From NCBI GenBank assembly GCA_964448135.1, contig CAYUVH010000019.1, positions 1 to 64,000 of the forward strand: 64,000 nucleotides of DNA, read 5' to 3'. The notes under the pieces are model-generated. The model had not been told where the DNA came from. It saw nothing but the letters and a program-made list of their open reading frames with translations, and ran no database searches. Numbering within the stretch: position 1 is the first letter of the stretch; each line of letters starts with the position of its first letter. This document shows positions 16,987-24,874 of the stretch, one piece after another. The position numbers and the translations under genes are program-made. Source of the stretch: CAYUVH01 sp964448135. Its GTDB lineage: Bacteria; Verrucomicrobiota; Verrucomicrobiia; Limisphaerales; UBA8199.

Positions 16987-19900
16987 CACTCCCCGGAATC
17001 TCCGCCGCCCGATTTATTGCCCCAGCGTCGCTGCTTTTCCGGAAGGCTGCTGTCCACTTTGGCGTAGTAAGTTCCTTTGCCGAGCAACTCGTCCACCGCA
17101 TTTCGAAATGCCGCTGAGGGGCAGACGCGGTAACGATCATGGGTATCGGCGAAGGCAACCTCCCCGGTCGATTTCACGAAGCAGAGGAACAGGGGACACT
17201 TGCCGGGATGCGCTTCGACGATGCCGCGAATGGCCTCCAATTGTTCGACGTGCACATGAGCCATCTGCAAGCGCAGATGCACCTGCTTGGTGTAGCGCAT
17301 CGGTACGTCGTCCAGCAGCATGATTTCCTGCGGAAATAATTTGGGACTTTCGTCGCCGGTGCTAACTTCGCCGACGACAAGGACTGCGTTGCGCGGCTGC
17401 AAAAGATGCCGGTACTTGTCGTAGCTGTCATTGATGCAGAGGACCTGCACCGAACCTTCCAGGTCCTCCAACGTCATCATCGCGTAGGGCTTCTGGCTTT
17501 TCTTCGAAATGCCGTGCTGGACCGCCACGATCATGCCACCCATCCGGGTCATCGTGCGATTGGCGAGCTGGGCAATGGTCCGACTGTTGGTGAGCGAGAA
17601 CGCCTCGAGAATCGGCACGTAAGGTGTGAGCGGATGGCCCGAGATGTAGAAGCCGAGCAATTCCTTTTCACCGGCGAGCAGTTCATGGTCGGGCCATTCG
17701 GGAAGGTTCGCGGCCGTTTCTGGGAGATTGGCCGCGCGATCTTCCATCGCGCCGAACAGGGAAGCCTGCCCGCGCTGACGGTCGGACGCGATGCCGGCGG
17801 CACGTTGCAAGGTGCGTTCGAGCGTGGCCGTAAGGGTGGCGCGGGTGCGCTTGAAGCAATCGCACGCTCCCGATTTGATGAGCGCTTCCACCATCTTGCG
17901 GTTGAGCGCGCGGCCATCCACGCGCTCGCACAGATCCGAAAGCGACGAAAACCGTGCGCCGCCGCCGCGGGCATCCAGCACTGATTTCACGGCCACCTCG
18001 CCGACGCCCTTGATGGCCGCCAGGCCAAAGCGAATCGCACCCTGTTCGGGTTGTTCATGGCCATTGCTCCCGTTAGTGCCGTTGCCATTTCCGTTGCTTT
18101 TGTGCGCGCCCGTGGCAGGGGAGCCAACACTCGGCGCGAAATAGATGTCGCTTTCGTTCACGTCCGGCGGCAGCACTTCGATGCCCATCTGCTTCGCCTC
18201 GGCGATGTATTCGCTGAGCTTCTCCGTGTCGCTCATGTCGTTCGTCATCATGGCGCAGAAGAATTCGACGGGATAATTGGCCTTGAGATACGCCGTCTGA
18301 TATGCGCCGATGGCGTATGCGGCCGCGTGCGATTTGTTGAAGCCGTAACCCGCGAATTTTTCGAGCAAATCGAAGATCTGGTTGGCTTTCCCCGCGGGGA
18401 TGTGATTTACGCGCGCGCAACCTTCGACGAAAATCTTGCGCTGCTTGGCCATTTCCTCAGGTTTCTTCTTGCCCATCGCGCGGCGCAGAATATCCGCGCC
18501 GCCCAGCGTGTAGCCGCCGAGCGCCTGCGCCGCCTGCATGACCTGCTCCTGATAGACCATGATGCCGTACGTCTCACGGCAAATTGGCTCCAGCAGGGGA
18601 TGCTCGTATTCGATCTTCACTTCGCCCTGGCGGCGTTTGATGAATTCCGGAATCAGGTCCATCGGACCCGGGCGATAAAGTGCGATGAGCGCGGTGATGT
18701 GTTCGACGGAACTGATCTCGAACTTCCGGCACAAGTCGCGCATGCCCCCGGATTCCAATTGGAACACTCCCAGCGTGTTCGCCTTGTTCAGGAGGTCGTA
18801 AGTCTTCGCGTCATCGAGTGGCAGATTATCAATCGGCACGGTGATGCCGCGCGTCTTCTTCACCAACTCGCACGTATTGCGGATGACCGTGAGCGTCTTC
18901 AGGCCCAGGAAGTCCATCTTGAGGAGACCCAGGTCGCCCACGGGTCCCATCGCGTATTGGGTGACGATCGCGCCGTCCTCGTCGGTCTTGAGGGGCAGAA
19001 GATTGACCAACGGTTGGTCGCCGATCACCACGCCGGCCGCATGAACGCTGGCGTTGCGCGACATGCCCTCGAGCACCATCGCCGTGTCGAGCAGTTCGTG
19101 CGTGACTTCCTCCTCTGCGTAGGCTTTCGCGAGGTCGGGCGACTGTTTGAGCGCTTTTTCGAGCGTCATTTTTAGGTCGCCCGGTACCATCTTCGCGAGG
19201 CGGTCGCATTCGCCGTAGTCGAGGCCCATGACGCGGCCCACGTCGCGCACCACTGACTTCGCCCCCAGCGTGCCGAAGGTCACGATCTGCGCCACGGCGT
19301 CGGTCCCGTATTTTTGGCGGACGTATTCGATCACGTCGGCACGCCGATCGTCCGCGAAATCAATATCCAGATCGGGTGGGCTGATGCGTTCGGGATTCAG
19401 GAAGCGCTCGAAGAGCAGTCCGTAGCGGATGGGGCAGACATTCGAAATCTCGAGGAGGTAAGTCACCAACGAGCCGGCGGCGGAACCGCGCGCCCAGCAG
19501 GTGACGCCCATTTCGCGGCCTTTGCGCACGAAATCGCCGACGATCAGGAAGTAGCTGACGAAGCCGGTCTTTTCGATGACGCGGAGCTCCAATTGGAGGC
19601 GGTCGATGATGGCCTTGGTGGCGGCTTGGACATCGATCTCGCCACTGGGTTTGGCGGCGGCGGCGGCAGTCACGGCGACGGGCAGTCGTTTTGCCTCCTC
19701 GATTCCATCAATAACAAATTCCGCGCCATCTGCTTTCGCCCGAATGCCGTAGCGACGCCCCAATCCCTCCGCCAGCCAATCCCGCAAAAAGCCTTCGCGC
19801 GAATGCGGCGCGGGCGGATGAAAGACCGGGTAGTGCAGCTTGCCGAATTCGATTTCGACGTTGCACTTTTCGGCGACTTCCAGCGTGTTGCGGATCGCTT

Positions 19901-20696
19901 CCGGCACTTCCGCGAACCGCGCCTTCATTTCCTCCGGCGAGCGCAGGAAGAATTGCTTCTCGGGATAGCCAGCGCTCATGCGCTTGGGATCGCTGAGAAG
20001 CGACTGCGTGCCGATGCACACGAGGCAGTCATGCGCGTGCGAATGCTCCTCTTCAACGTAATGCACGTCGTTCGTCGCCACGAGTTTCAGGCCGAATTCC
20101 CTGGCCCAGGCGATGAGTTGACGATTTACCTTGGCCTGCTCCGGAAGGCCGTGGTTTTGGAGCTCGAGGTAAAAATTCTCCGCGCCCAGCGTTTGTTTGA
20201 ACCAGTCGATCGTATCCCGCGCCTTATTTGGCTGGTCTTTAAGGATCCATTCGGGAATCTCGCTGGCCAGGCAGCCGGAGAGGGCGATGAGGCCTTCGCG
20301 ATGTTGGGCGAGGAGTTCCTTGTCTATGCGCGGTTTGTAGTAGTAGCCCTCGAGGTGCGCGGCGGTGGTGAGCTTGATCAGGTTTTTGTAGCCGGCGTCG
20401 TCCTTGGCCAGGAGGACTAGGTGGTTGTACACGTCGCGACCGCCGCTGCCGGCTTTTTTGTCGGTGCGCTTGCCGGGGGCCACGTAAACTTCGCAGCCGA
20501 TGATCGGCTTGATGCCCTTTTCCTGTGCCGCCTGGTAAAACTCAATCGCGCCGCACATCACGCCGTGATCGGTGATGCTGAGGGCGGGGAATTTCAAGGC
20601 GTGGGCGCGCTCCATCAGGGTGTCCAGACGGCAGGCGCCATCGAGCAGCGAGTACTCGGTGTGCAGATGCAGGTGGACGAAGTCAGCGTGCGCCAT
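16986..20696 (-). CDS. dnaE: DNA polymerase III alpha subunit
   Basis: A 1236-residue replicative polymerase. It has the N-terminal PHP domain (DFVHLHLHTEYSLLDGA, ITDHGVMCG), the palm catalytic aspartates in PPDLDIDFADDRR, the GYGFNKSHAAAYA motif and a C-terminal OB-fold region. The ATG at 20696 is preferred to the GTG at 20699. A low-complexity Asn/Gly/Ser linker (HKSNGNGNGTNGSNGHEQ, about residues 862-885) interrupts the region before FGLAAIKGVGE, and an Ala-rich segment (AVTAAAAAKPSGEID) lies near residue 340. The quinoprotein gene is translationally coupled to its 3' end, an unusual partner. Confidence 0.97.
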   Translation of the reverse strand: MAHADFVHLHLHTEYSLLDGACRLDTLMERAHALKFPALSITDHGVMCGAIEFYQAAQEKGIKPIIGCEVYVAPGKRTDKKAGSGGRDVYNHLVLLAKDDAGYKNLIKLTTAAHLEGYYYKPRIDKELLAQHREGLIALSGCLASEIPEWILKDQPNKARDTIDWFKQTLGAENFYLELQNHGLPEQAKVNRQLIAWAREFGLKLVATNDVHYVEEEHSHAHDCLVCIGTQSLLSDPKRMSAGYPEKQFFLRSPEEMKARFAEVPEAIRNTLEVAEKCNVEIEFGKLHYPVFHPPAPHSREGFLRDWLAEGLGRRYGIRAKADGAEFVIDGIEEAKRLPVAVTAAAAAKPSGEIDVQAATKAIIDRLQLELRVIEKTGFVSYFLIVGDFVRKGREMGVTCWARGSAAGSLVTYLLEISNVCPIRYGLLFERFLNPERISPPDLDIDFADDRRADVIEYVRQKYGTDAVAQIVTFGTLGAKSVVRDVGRVMGLDYGECDRLAKMVPGDLKMTLEKALKQSPDLAKAYAEEEVTHELLDTAMVLEGMSRNASVHAAGVVIGDQPLVNLLPLKTDEDGAIVTQYAMGPVGDLGLLKMDFLGLKTLTVIRNTCELVKKTRGITVPIDNLPLDDAKTYDLLNKANTLGVFQLESGGMRDLCRKFEISSVEHITALIALYRPGPMDLIPEFIKRRQGEVKIEYEHPLLEPICRETYGIMVYQEQVMQAAQALGGYTLGGADILRRAMGKKKPEEMAKQRKIFVEGCARVNHIPAGKANQIFDLLEKFAGYGFNKSHAAAYAIGAYQTAYLKANYPVEFFCAMMTNDMSDTEKLSEYIAEAKQMGIEVLPPDVNESDIYFAPSVGSPATGAHKSNGNGNGTNGSNGHEQPEQGAIRFGLAAIKGVGEVAVKSVLDARGGGARFSSLSDLCERVDGRALNRKMVEALIKSGACDCFKRTRATLTATLERTLQRAAGIASDRQRGQASLFGAMEDRAANLPETAANLPEWPDHELLAGEKELLGFYISGHPLTPYVPILEAFSLTNSRTIAQLANRTMTRMGGMIVAVQHGISKKSQKPYAMMTLEDLEGSVQVLCINDSYDKYRHLLQPRNAVLVVGEVSTGDESPKLFPQEIMLLDDVPMRYTKQVHLRLQMAHVHVEQLEAIRGIVEAHPGKCPLFLCFVKSTGEVAFADTHDRYRVCPSAAFRNAVDELLGKGTYYAKVDSSLPEKQRRWGNKSGGGDSGE

Positions 20697-20772
20697 CACG
20701 CCAAGTTACCGCCGCATCTCGGCAGTCCGCAAGCAGGAGATGCTAACAACCCGCGGCCGAACAGATTTTGTG

Positions 20773-20897
20773 GCGCAGGTTTCCAACCTACTGTGTCGCG
20801 GATTTCCAATCCGCAGAGAGTTCGGCTACTTCAGCGAGCACGCAGTCCGATGCCTGCCGACTGGAAGTCGGTGATACAGCATGTTGGAAACCTGCGC
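20773..20897. repeat. Long inverted-repeat element between dnaE and the FtsB-like gene
   Basis: The arms GCGCAGGTTTCCAAC (20773-20787) and GTTGGAAACCTGCGC (20883-20897) are perfect complements, with inner partial complements (GGATTTCCAATCCGC and GACTGGAAGTCGG). The element would fold into a long branched hairpin. It resembles REP/inverted-repeat elements scattered in intergenic DNA. It is not coding. Confidence 0.7.
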
Positions 20898-20907
20898 TTC
20901 CGGAAGG

Positions 20908-21234
20908 TCACAGCCGGCGGGTGGGTGTGGATTTGGCGGAGGAGTCGAAGCGGATGACGGTTTCGCCAGGCTTGGCGTAGCCGAGGGTGTCCCGGGCGAG
21001 GCGTTCCAAGGCTTTCGGATCGTGCTGGAGAGCGTCGATGGAGGCGCGGAGTTGGCGGCTGGTTTCTTCCTCGCGCTGAATCTGGGAGTCGAGGCGGAGG
21101 ACTTCCTTCCGCATGCGCTCGTTTTGGCGAATCAAGGGCAAATACCAGACGGCGACCAACAGGAGACCGGCAACAAAGAACAGAAAGATGACCAGGCGCG
21201 TGAGCTTGTTCCAGATGCCGAGGTCAACGTTCAT
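20908..21234 (-). CDS. FtsB/DivIC-like septum formation initiator protein
   Basis: A 108-residue bitopic protein: short cytoplasmic N terminus, one membrane helix (about residues 13-33, LVIFLFFVAGLLLVAVWYLP), then a periplasmic coiled coil (NERMRKEVLRLDSQIQREEE) and the family-like end PKALERLARDTLGYAKPGET. Such proteins form the FtsQBL divisome complex. Size, topology and the LARDTLGYAKPGE signature fit FtsB/DivIC. It lies downstream of a small lipoprotein gene on the same strand. Confidence 0.8.
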   Translation of the reverse strand: MNVDLGIWNKLTRLVIFLFFVAGLLLVAVWYLPLIRQNERMRKEVLRLDSQIQREEETSRQLRASIDALQHDPKALERLARDTLGYAKPGETVIRFDSSAKSTPTRRL

Positions 21235-21300
21235 TGCGCAAACTGAAACATGAAGGGATGCTTTGGAAAAGAAAAAAGTGACGACCCAAAAGGGAAACGA

Positions 21301-21654
21301 TTATTTGTAAAATTGCTTCCACGCTTCGAGCAGGTCGTTGGTGCCGAAGGTGAGCCGAAGCCAGGCGTCCGGCGGGGTATAGAATTGGATGGGGCCGAGG
21401 TAATCGGGGCCGTAAAAGCCGGTGCCGATGGCGTAGGTGTTGGCTGAACCGCGAACCATGAGCCAGTCGCAGACCATCTTGCCGTCAGTGGTGGTGGCGG
21501 ATTTGTCGGGGGGACCGAGTTCGTTGATGGCCTGGTCGTAGGAGTAATGGCCCACGCGCGGGGCCCAATCGATCTGATGCGCGCAACCGGTAAGCAGGAC
21601 GACGCACAGAAGGGTGAGCAGCCCGATCGGGAGGCGGAGTCCACGCAGCTTCAT
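21301..21654 (-). CDS. Small lipoprotein of unknown function
   Basis: A 117-residue protein with a clear lipoprotein signal (LLTLLCVVLLTGC, lipid-attached Cys24). The mature part contains YDQAINELGPPDKSATT and DGKMVCDWLM, a pattern like that of small SmpA/BamE-type outer-membrane lipoproteins in which a short helix precedes a GPP turn and beta-hairpin, but I would not call it BamE. It lies 66 bp upstream of the FtsB-like gene. Confidence 0.75.
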   Translation of the reverse strand: MKLRGLRLPIGLLTLLCVVLLTGCAHQIDWAPRVGHYSYDQAINELGPPDKSATTTDGKMVCDWLMVRGSANTYAIGTGFYGPDYLGPIQFYTPPDAWLRLTFGTNDLLEAWKQFYK

Positions 21655-21758
21655 GGGATAAATCTAATCGACCGGGCACCGAACGCAATCCAGCACAACG
21701 CCCGGTAGTGGGCTGCTTCGCAAAAATTTCCGACGGCGCCGTGACGTCGCACGGCTTC

Positions 21759-21778
21759 GGACGACCGGCAGGTCGTCC
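21759..21778. repeat. Short palindrome in the lipoprotein-rhomboid gap
   Basis: GGACGACC, a GGCA loop, then GGTCGTCC. It lies in the 164-bp gap (21655-21818) downstream of the rhomboid gene. No T run follows on either strand, so it looks like an interspersed hairpin repeat; a role as a transcription barrier is possible. Confidence 0.5.
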
Positions 21779-21818
21779 CTACCACCCAAATAGGGCACCA
21801 CTCAAAGATTCCATGATT

Positions 21819-22697
21819 TCAAGTTTGCCTGAAACCTTTCGAGGCCAGCCACCAGCAGACTATGGTCAGGCCGGCGAAAACAACTCCGGCGACGAGATTC
21901 AGGCCGGGCTTGCGGGCCAGCATCGGGAAGAAGGTGAGTATCGTGCCGAGGAAGAGGCCGGCAACGAAGCCGCCGCTGTGGGCGAGGATGTCCGTGCCGG
22001 GCGTAAGACCAACCAGGACGAACAGCATGATGCCCGCAGCGAGGGCGCGCAGGGCGGTTTTGCCGGCGCTGGGCGTTTTGCGCCACAGCAGCACGGAATG
22101 AGCGGCGAGCAGTCCAAGGCAACCCATGACGAGGCCCGACGCTCCCAGGCTGGCGTGCGGAGGCGAGGAAAGCTTCCACGATATGATGTTGCCGATCGCG
22201 CCGGCGAGATAGGCCGCGAGCAAACCGATGCCTGTGCCATAGTAACCCATGACGAAGCCGAGCAGCACGACGCCGAACGTGAGATTGGCGGCGAGGTGGC
22301 CCAGATCGGCGTGCAGCCAGACGGCGGTGAAGAGACGCCACCATTGACCGTGCGCCAGCGCGTCGGGATCCACCCGGCCGGCTTCGCTCGGGGCGGTTTG
22401 GGTGCTTAGCCAGAAAAATGCCGCGGTCAGGAGAGCCCAGATGATGCTAACCCAGTCGAAGAGCAACCCCGGCTGCATGATTTCGCGACGCCAGGGCCAA
22501 CGATGATTTTCGAGTTGGTAAAGGCGGATGGTTTCACGGGCGCGCTCTTCGTCGGCTTGGGATACGAGAAGGTGCCAGCGCCGGTCCCCCGGATTGTGTT
22601 CGATGATGGTTTCGATGCCCTGGCTGGTGAGGGCCAGACTCCAATCCATGGCTTGCTGCCGGGTGGCGGCTTCAATGGCGGCGTTCTCGAATTGCAT
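21819..22697 (-). CDS. Rhomboid-family intramembrane serine protease
   Basis: A 292-residue membrane protein with a soluble N-terminal domain (about 75 residues, including ETIIEHNPGDRRWHLLVSQA, reminiscent of a small ferredoxin-like domain) followed by six or seven membrane helices. The rhomboid landmarks are WLHADLGHLAANL (L1/TM2), the nucleophile in GASG (Ser187) and the catalytic His240 in AHSGGFVAG. Rhomboids cleave single-pass membrane proteins within the bilayer. Substrate unknown; none of the neighbours is an obvious target. Confidence 0.88.
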   Translation of the reverse strand: MQFENAAIEAATRQQAMDWSLALTSQGIETIIEHNPGDRRWHLLVSQADEERARETIRLYQLENHRWPWRREIMQPGLLFDWVSIIWALLTAAFFWLSTQTAPSEAGRVDPDALAHGQWWRLFTAVWLHADLGHLAANLTFGVVLLGFVMGYYGTGIGLLAAYLAGAIGNIISWKLSSPPHASLGASGLVMGCLGLLAAHSVLLWRKTPSAGKTALRALAAGIMLFVLVGLTPGTDILAHSGGFVAGLFLGTILTFFPMLARKPGLNLVAGVVFAGLTIVCWWLASKGFRQT

Positions 22698-22997
22698 GAA
22701 TCAGGGAGTCACAAACCCCATCGCGTAATCCCGCCCGAAAGCGGCGCCGGTGGCAAGGATATCCGGTGGGGAGCTTGTTGTGGCGGTGCGCGGCGGTACC
22801 CGGTCGCAGCAATGAAGTAAAGCCGTTGCGCTTCGAGAGTTGCCAAGAGGTTCGCTGTCCGAAGGCTGTTGAGTCAGGACGGGTTGACGCGTTGGTACGT
22901 TGCTCTGCCCGGGACAGGTGCACTCCCCAGCTGCAATTGTAATTTTGTTCGCGCCGGGAGGGAGCTGTGTTAATGTTAGGGGACAAACGCTGGCTGT

Positions 22998-23861
22998 ATG
23001 CGAACTCAACCGCAGGAGGCTTGGGGCGCCCGATCGAGGCGGCTTCAGGTTCCAGGAAAAGCATTTACGCTGATCGAGCTGTTGGTGGTAATCGCGATCA
23101 TCGCCATCCTGGCGGCGATATTGCTGCCCGTTTTGAACAAGGCCAAAAGCAAGGCCTGGCGGGCGACTTGCCTCAACAACATGCACCAACTGGGATTGAC
23201 GTGGCATGTTTATACGGACGATTACAACGGTCGCGTGGCGTTGAACGGGTACGGCACCGAACGATTGCCGGGCAGCAATCGCACATGGGTGGTGGGCGAC
23301 GAACATGTGGTTCCCCAGGCTTACCAGGTGTTCACCGATCCGCAGTATACCATCAGCCCCCGCTACGCGCTTTTCGGCGATTACCTGCAGGCCGCCAAGG
23401 TGTACAAGTGTCCGGCGGATCGAGGGACCGTCAACGGCGGAGATCTGCCGAGGGTCAGGAACTATGCACTGAACAGTTACTTCGGATGGACTTATCCGGA
23501 TTACGACAACAACAACGATCCCAATTATTACAGTTTCTACAAGGTGGCGGACCTGGCGGGAATCGATAGCAGCAAGATCTACACTTTCATGGACACAGCG
23601 CCGCCGAATGTCTGCTTCGCCGCTTTCGTGGTGTTCATGGGAAATTCGGGATGGTTCTTTCATCGCCCGACCATCGAGCACGACTATAGCGGCACGATGG
23701 CGTTTGCGGACGGGCATGTGGAAGCACATAAATGGCTCGAGCAGGACACCTACACCTTTGCCCGGGATGGCGGAGCGGGTGACGGGCACCATTTCGCTTT
23801 TGTGAACCCAAACAACCGCGACCTCCTGTGGTTGCAGGATCATACGACCGTAAAGAAATGA
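22998..23861 (+). CDS. Prepilin-like secreted protein with H-X9-DG signature
   Basis: A 287-residue protein beginning with a basic leader and a class III signal, KAFTLIELLVVIAIIAILAA; the residue before the Phe is Ala rather than the usual Gly. The globular part contains CPADRGT and near its end HDYSGTMAFADG, matching His-X9-Asp-Gly, a signature of a large PVC-superphylum pseudopilin-like family. Such proteins are probably processed by the prepilin peptidase and built into or exported by a type II secretion-like apparatus; their function is not known. The stop overlaps the thiD start (ATGA). The 300-bp upstream gap (22698-22997) holds no gene or repeat I can support. Confidence 0.85.
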   Translation: MRTQPQEAWGARSRRLQVPGKAFTLIELLVVIAIIAILAAILLPVLNKAKSKAWRATCLNNMHQLGLTWHVYTDDYNGRVALNGYGTERLPGSNRTWVVGDEHVVPQAYQVFTDPQYTISPRYALFGDYLQAAKVYKCPADRGTVNGGDLPRVRNYALNSYFGWTYPDYDNNNDPNYYSFYKVADLAGIDSSKIYTFMDTAPPNVCFAAFVVFMGNSGWFFHRPTIEHDYSGTMAFADGHVEAHKWLEQDTYTFARDGGAGDGHHFAFVNPNNRDLLWLQDHTTVKK

Positions 23862-24661
23862 GGTTCGCAGGGAAGGTGAAACATCTGCCGACGGCCCTGA
23901 CCGTTGCCGGCTCCGATAGTGGAGGAGGCGCGGGAATTCAGGCAGACCTCAAAACGTTTGTGGCGCTGGGAGTGCATGGGACTTCGGCCATCACTTGTCT
24001 CACGGCACAGAATCCGCAGCGGGTGACGAAAATCCAGGCAGCTTCACCAGCGATGGTGCGCGCGCAGATTGAGGCGGTGTTTGAGGAATTGCCACCGAAG
24101 GCCGTGAAGACGGGGATGCTTTTTTCGATGGAGATCATCCAGGTCGTGGCTGCATGGCGACGGAAGCATGCGCGCGTTCCAGTGGTGGTGGACCCCGTGA
24201 TGGTGGCGACCAGCGGGGCGAAGCTTTTGCAACCAGCGGCGATCAAAGCGCTGTGTTCGGATTTGCTGCCGCAAGCAGATCTGATCACCCCGAATATTCC
24301 GGAAGCGGAGTGTTTGTTGGGACTTGAGTTGGGGTCGCTGGATGAGGTGCGGCAGGCGGCGCGGGAATTGCAGGCGCGGTTTGGGTGCGCGGTGTTGTTG
24401 AAGGGCGGGCATTTGCCGGGTGCAAAGGAAGCGGTGGATGTGTTTTTCGATGGGCGGCGGGAGGTCAGCCTGGCGGCGCCGTATGTTCGCGGGCTGCATT
24501 TGCATGGGACGGGCTGCACGTATTCGGCGGCGATCGCGGCGTTTTTGGCGCGTGGCTCGCGGATGATTGAGGCGGTGGGATCGGCGAAGGAGTATATCAC
24601 GCGGGCGATTCGCGGGCATGTGCGGGTTGGGCGGCACACGGTGTTGGGGAAGGGTTGTTAG
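23858..24661 (+). CDS. thiD: Hydroxymethylpyrimidine/phosphomethylpyrimidine kinase
   Basis: A 267-residue ribokinase-fold enzyme of thiamine biosynthesis that phosphorylates HMP and HMP-P. Motifs: the substrate loop VAGSDSGGGAGIQADLKT, DPVMVATSGAKLL, TPNIPEAE and the anion-hole/catalytic segment HGTGCTYSAAIAA. The ATG at 23858 overlaps the preceding stop as ATGA. Its coupling to a prepilin-like gene rather than to other thiamine genes is unusual, and I see no TPP riboswitch immediately upstream. Confidence 0.93.
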   Translation: MRFAGKVKHLPTALTVAGSDSGGGAGIQADLKTFVALGVHGTSAITCLTAQNPQRVTKIQAASPAMVRAQIEAVFEELPPKAVKTGMLFSMEIIQVVAAWRRKHARVPVVVDPVMVATSGAKLLQPAAIKALCSDLLPQADLITPNIPEAECLLGLELGSLDEVRQAARELQARFGCAVLLKGGHLPGAKEAVDVFFDGRREVSLAAPYVRGLHLHGTGCTYSAAIAAFLARGSRMIEAVGSAKEYITRAIRGHVRVGRHTVLGKGC

Positions 24662-24677
24662 GCGCTCAGGCTGCTTC

Positions 24678-24858
24678 GGACGGCGGCTGTGGCGAAGCCC
24701 AGCCGCAGCGCGCGCAATTTCGGCGCACGCGAACAATAAAGGGAGAGATTCCGAAGCACAGCTTCCTTGTTCGTTTAACTCTAGCCGGAGTTTCAGGTAT
24801 TCGGACCACTTCAAAAGTTTTCCCGCGCTGCGGCTGGGCTTCGCCACAACCGCCGTCC
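24678..24858. repeat. Long inverted-repeat element between thiD and the acyl-CoA ligase
   Basis: Left arm 24678-24712 and right arm 24824-24858 are complementary at 34 of 35 positions (arm begins GGACGGCGGCTGTGGCGAAG). The 111-bp centre shows no coding potential. The element fills the gap between two convergent genes and could act as a bidirectional transcription barrier. Confidence 0.8.
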
Positions 24859-24874
24859 GTTACAGTCTGGATGG

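Noticed and set aside
23780..23860. TPP riboswitch before thiD
   Set aside because: thiD overlaps the previous gene by ATGA, leaving no leader, and I see no THI-box-like motif.
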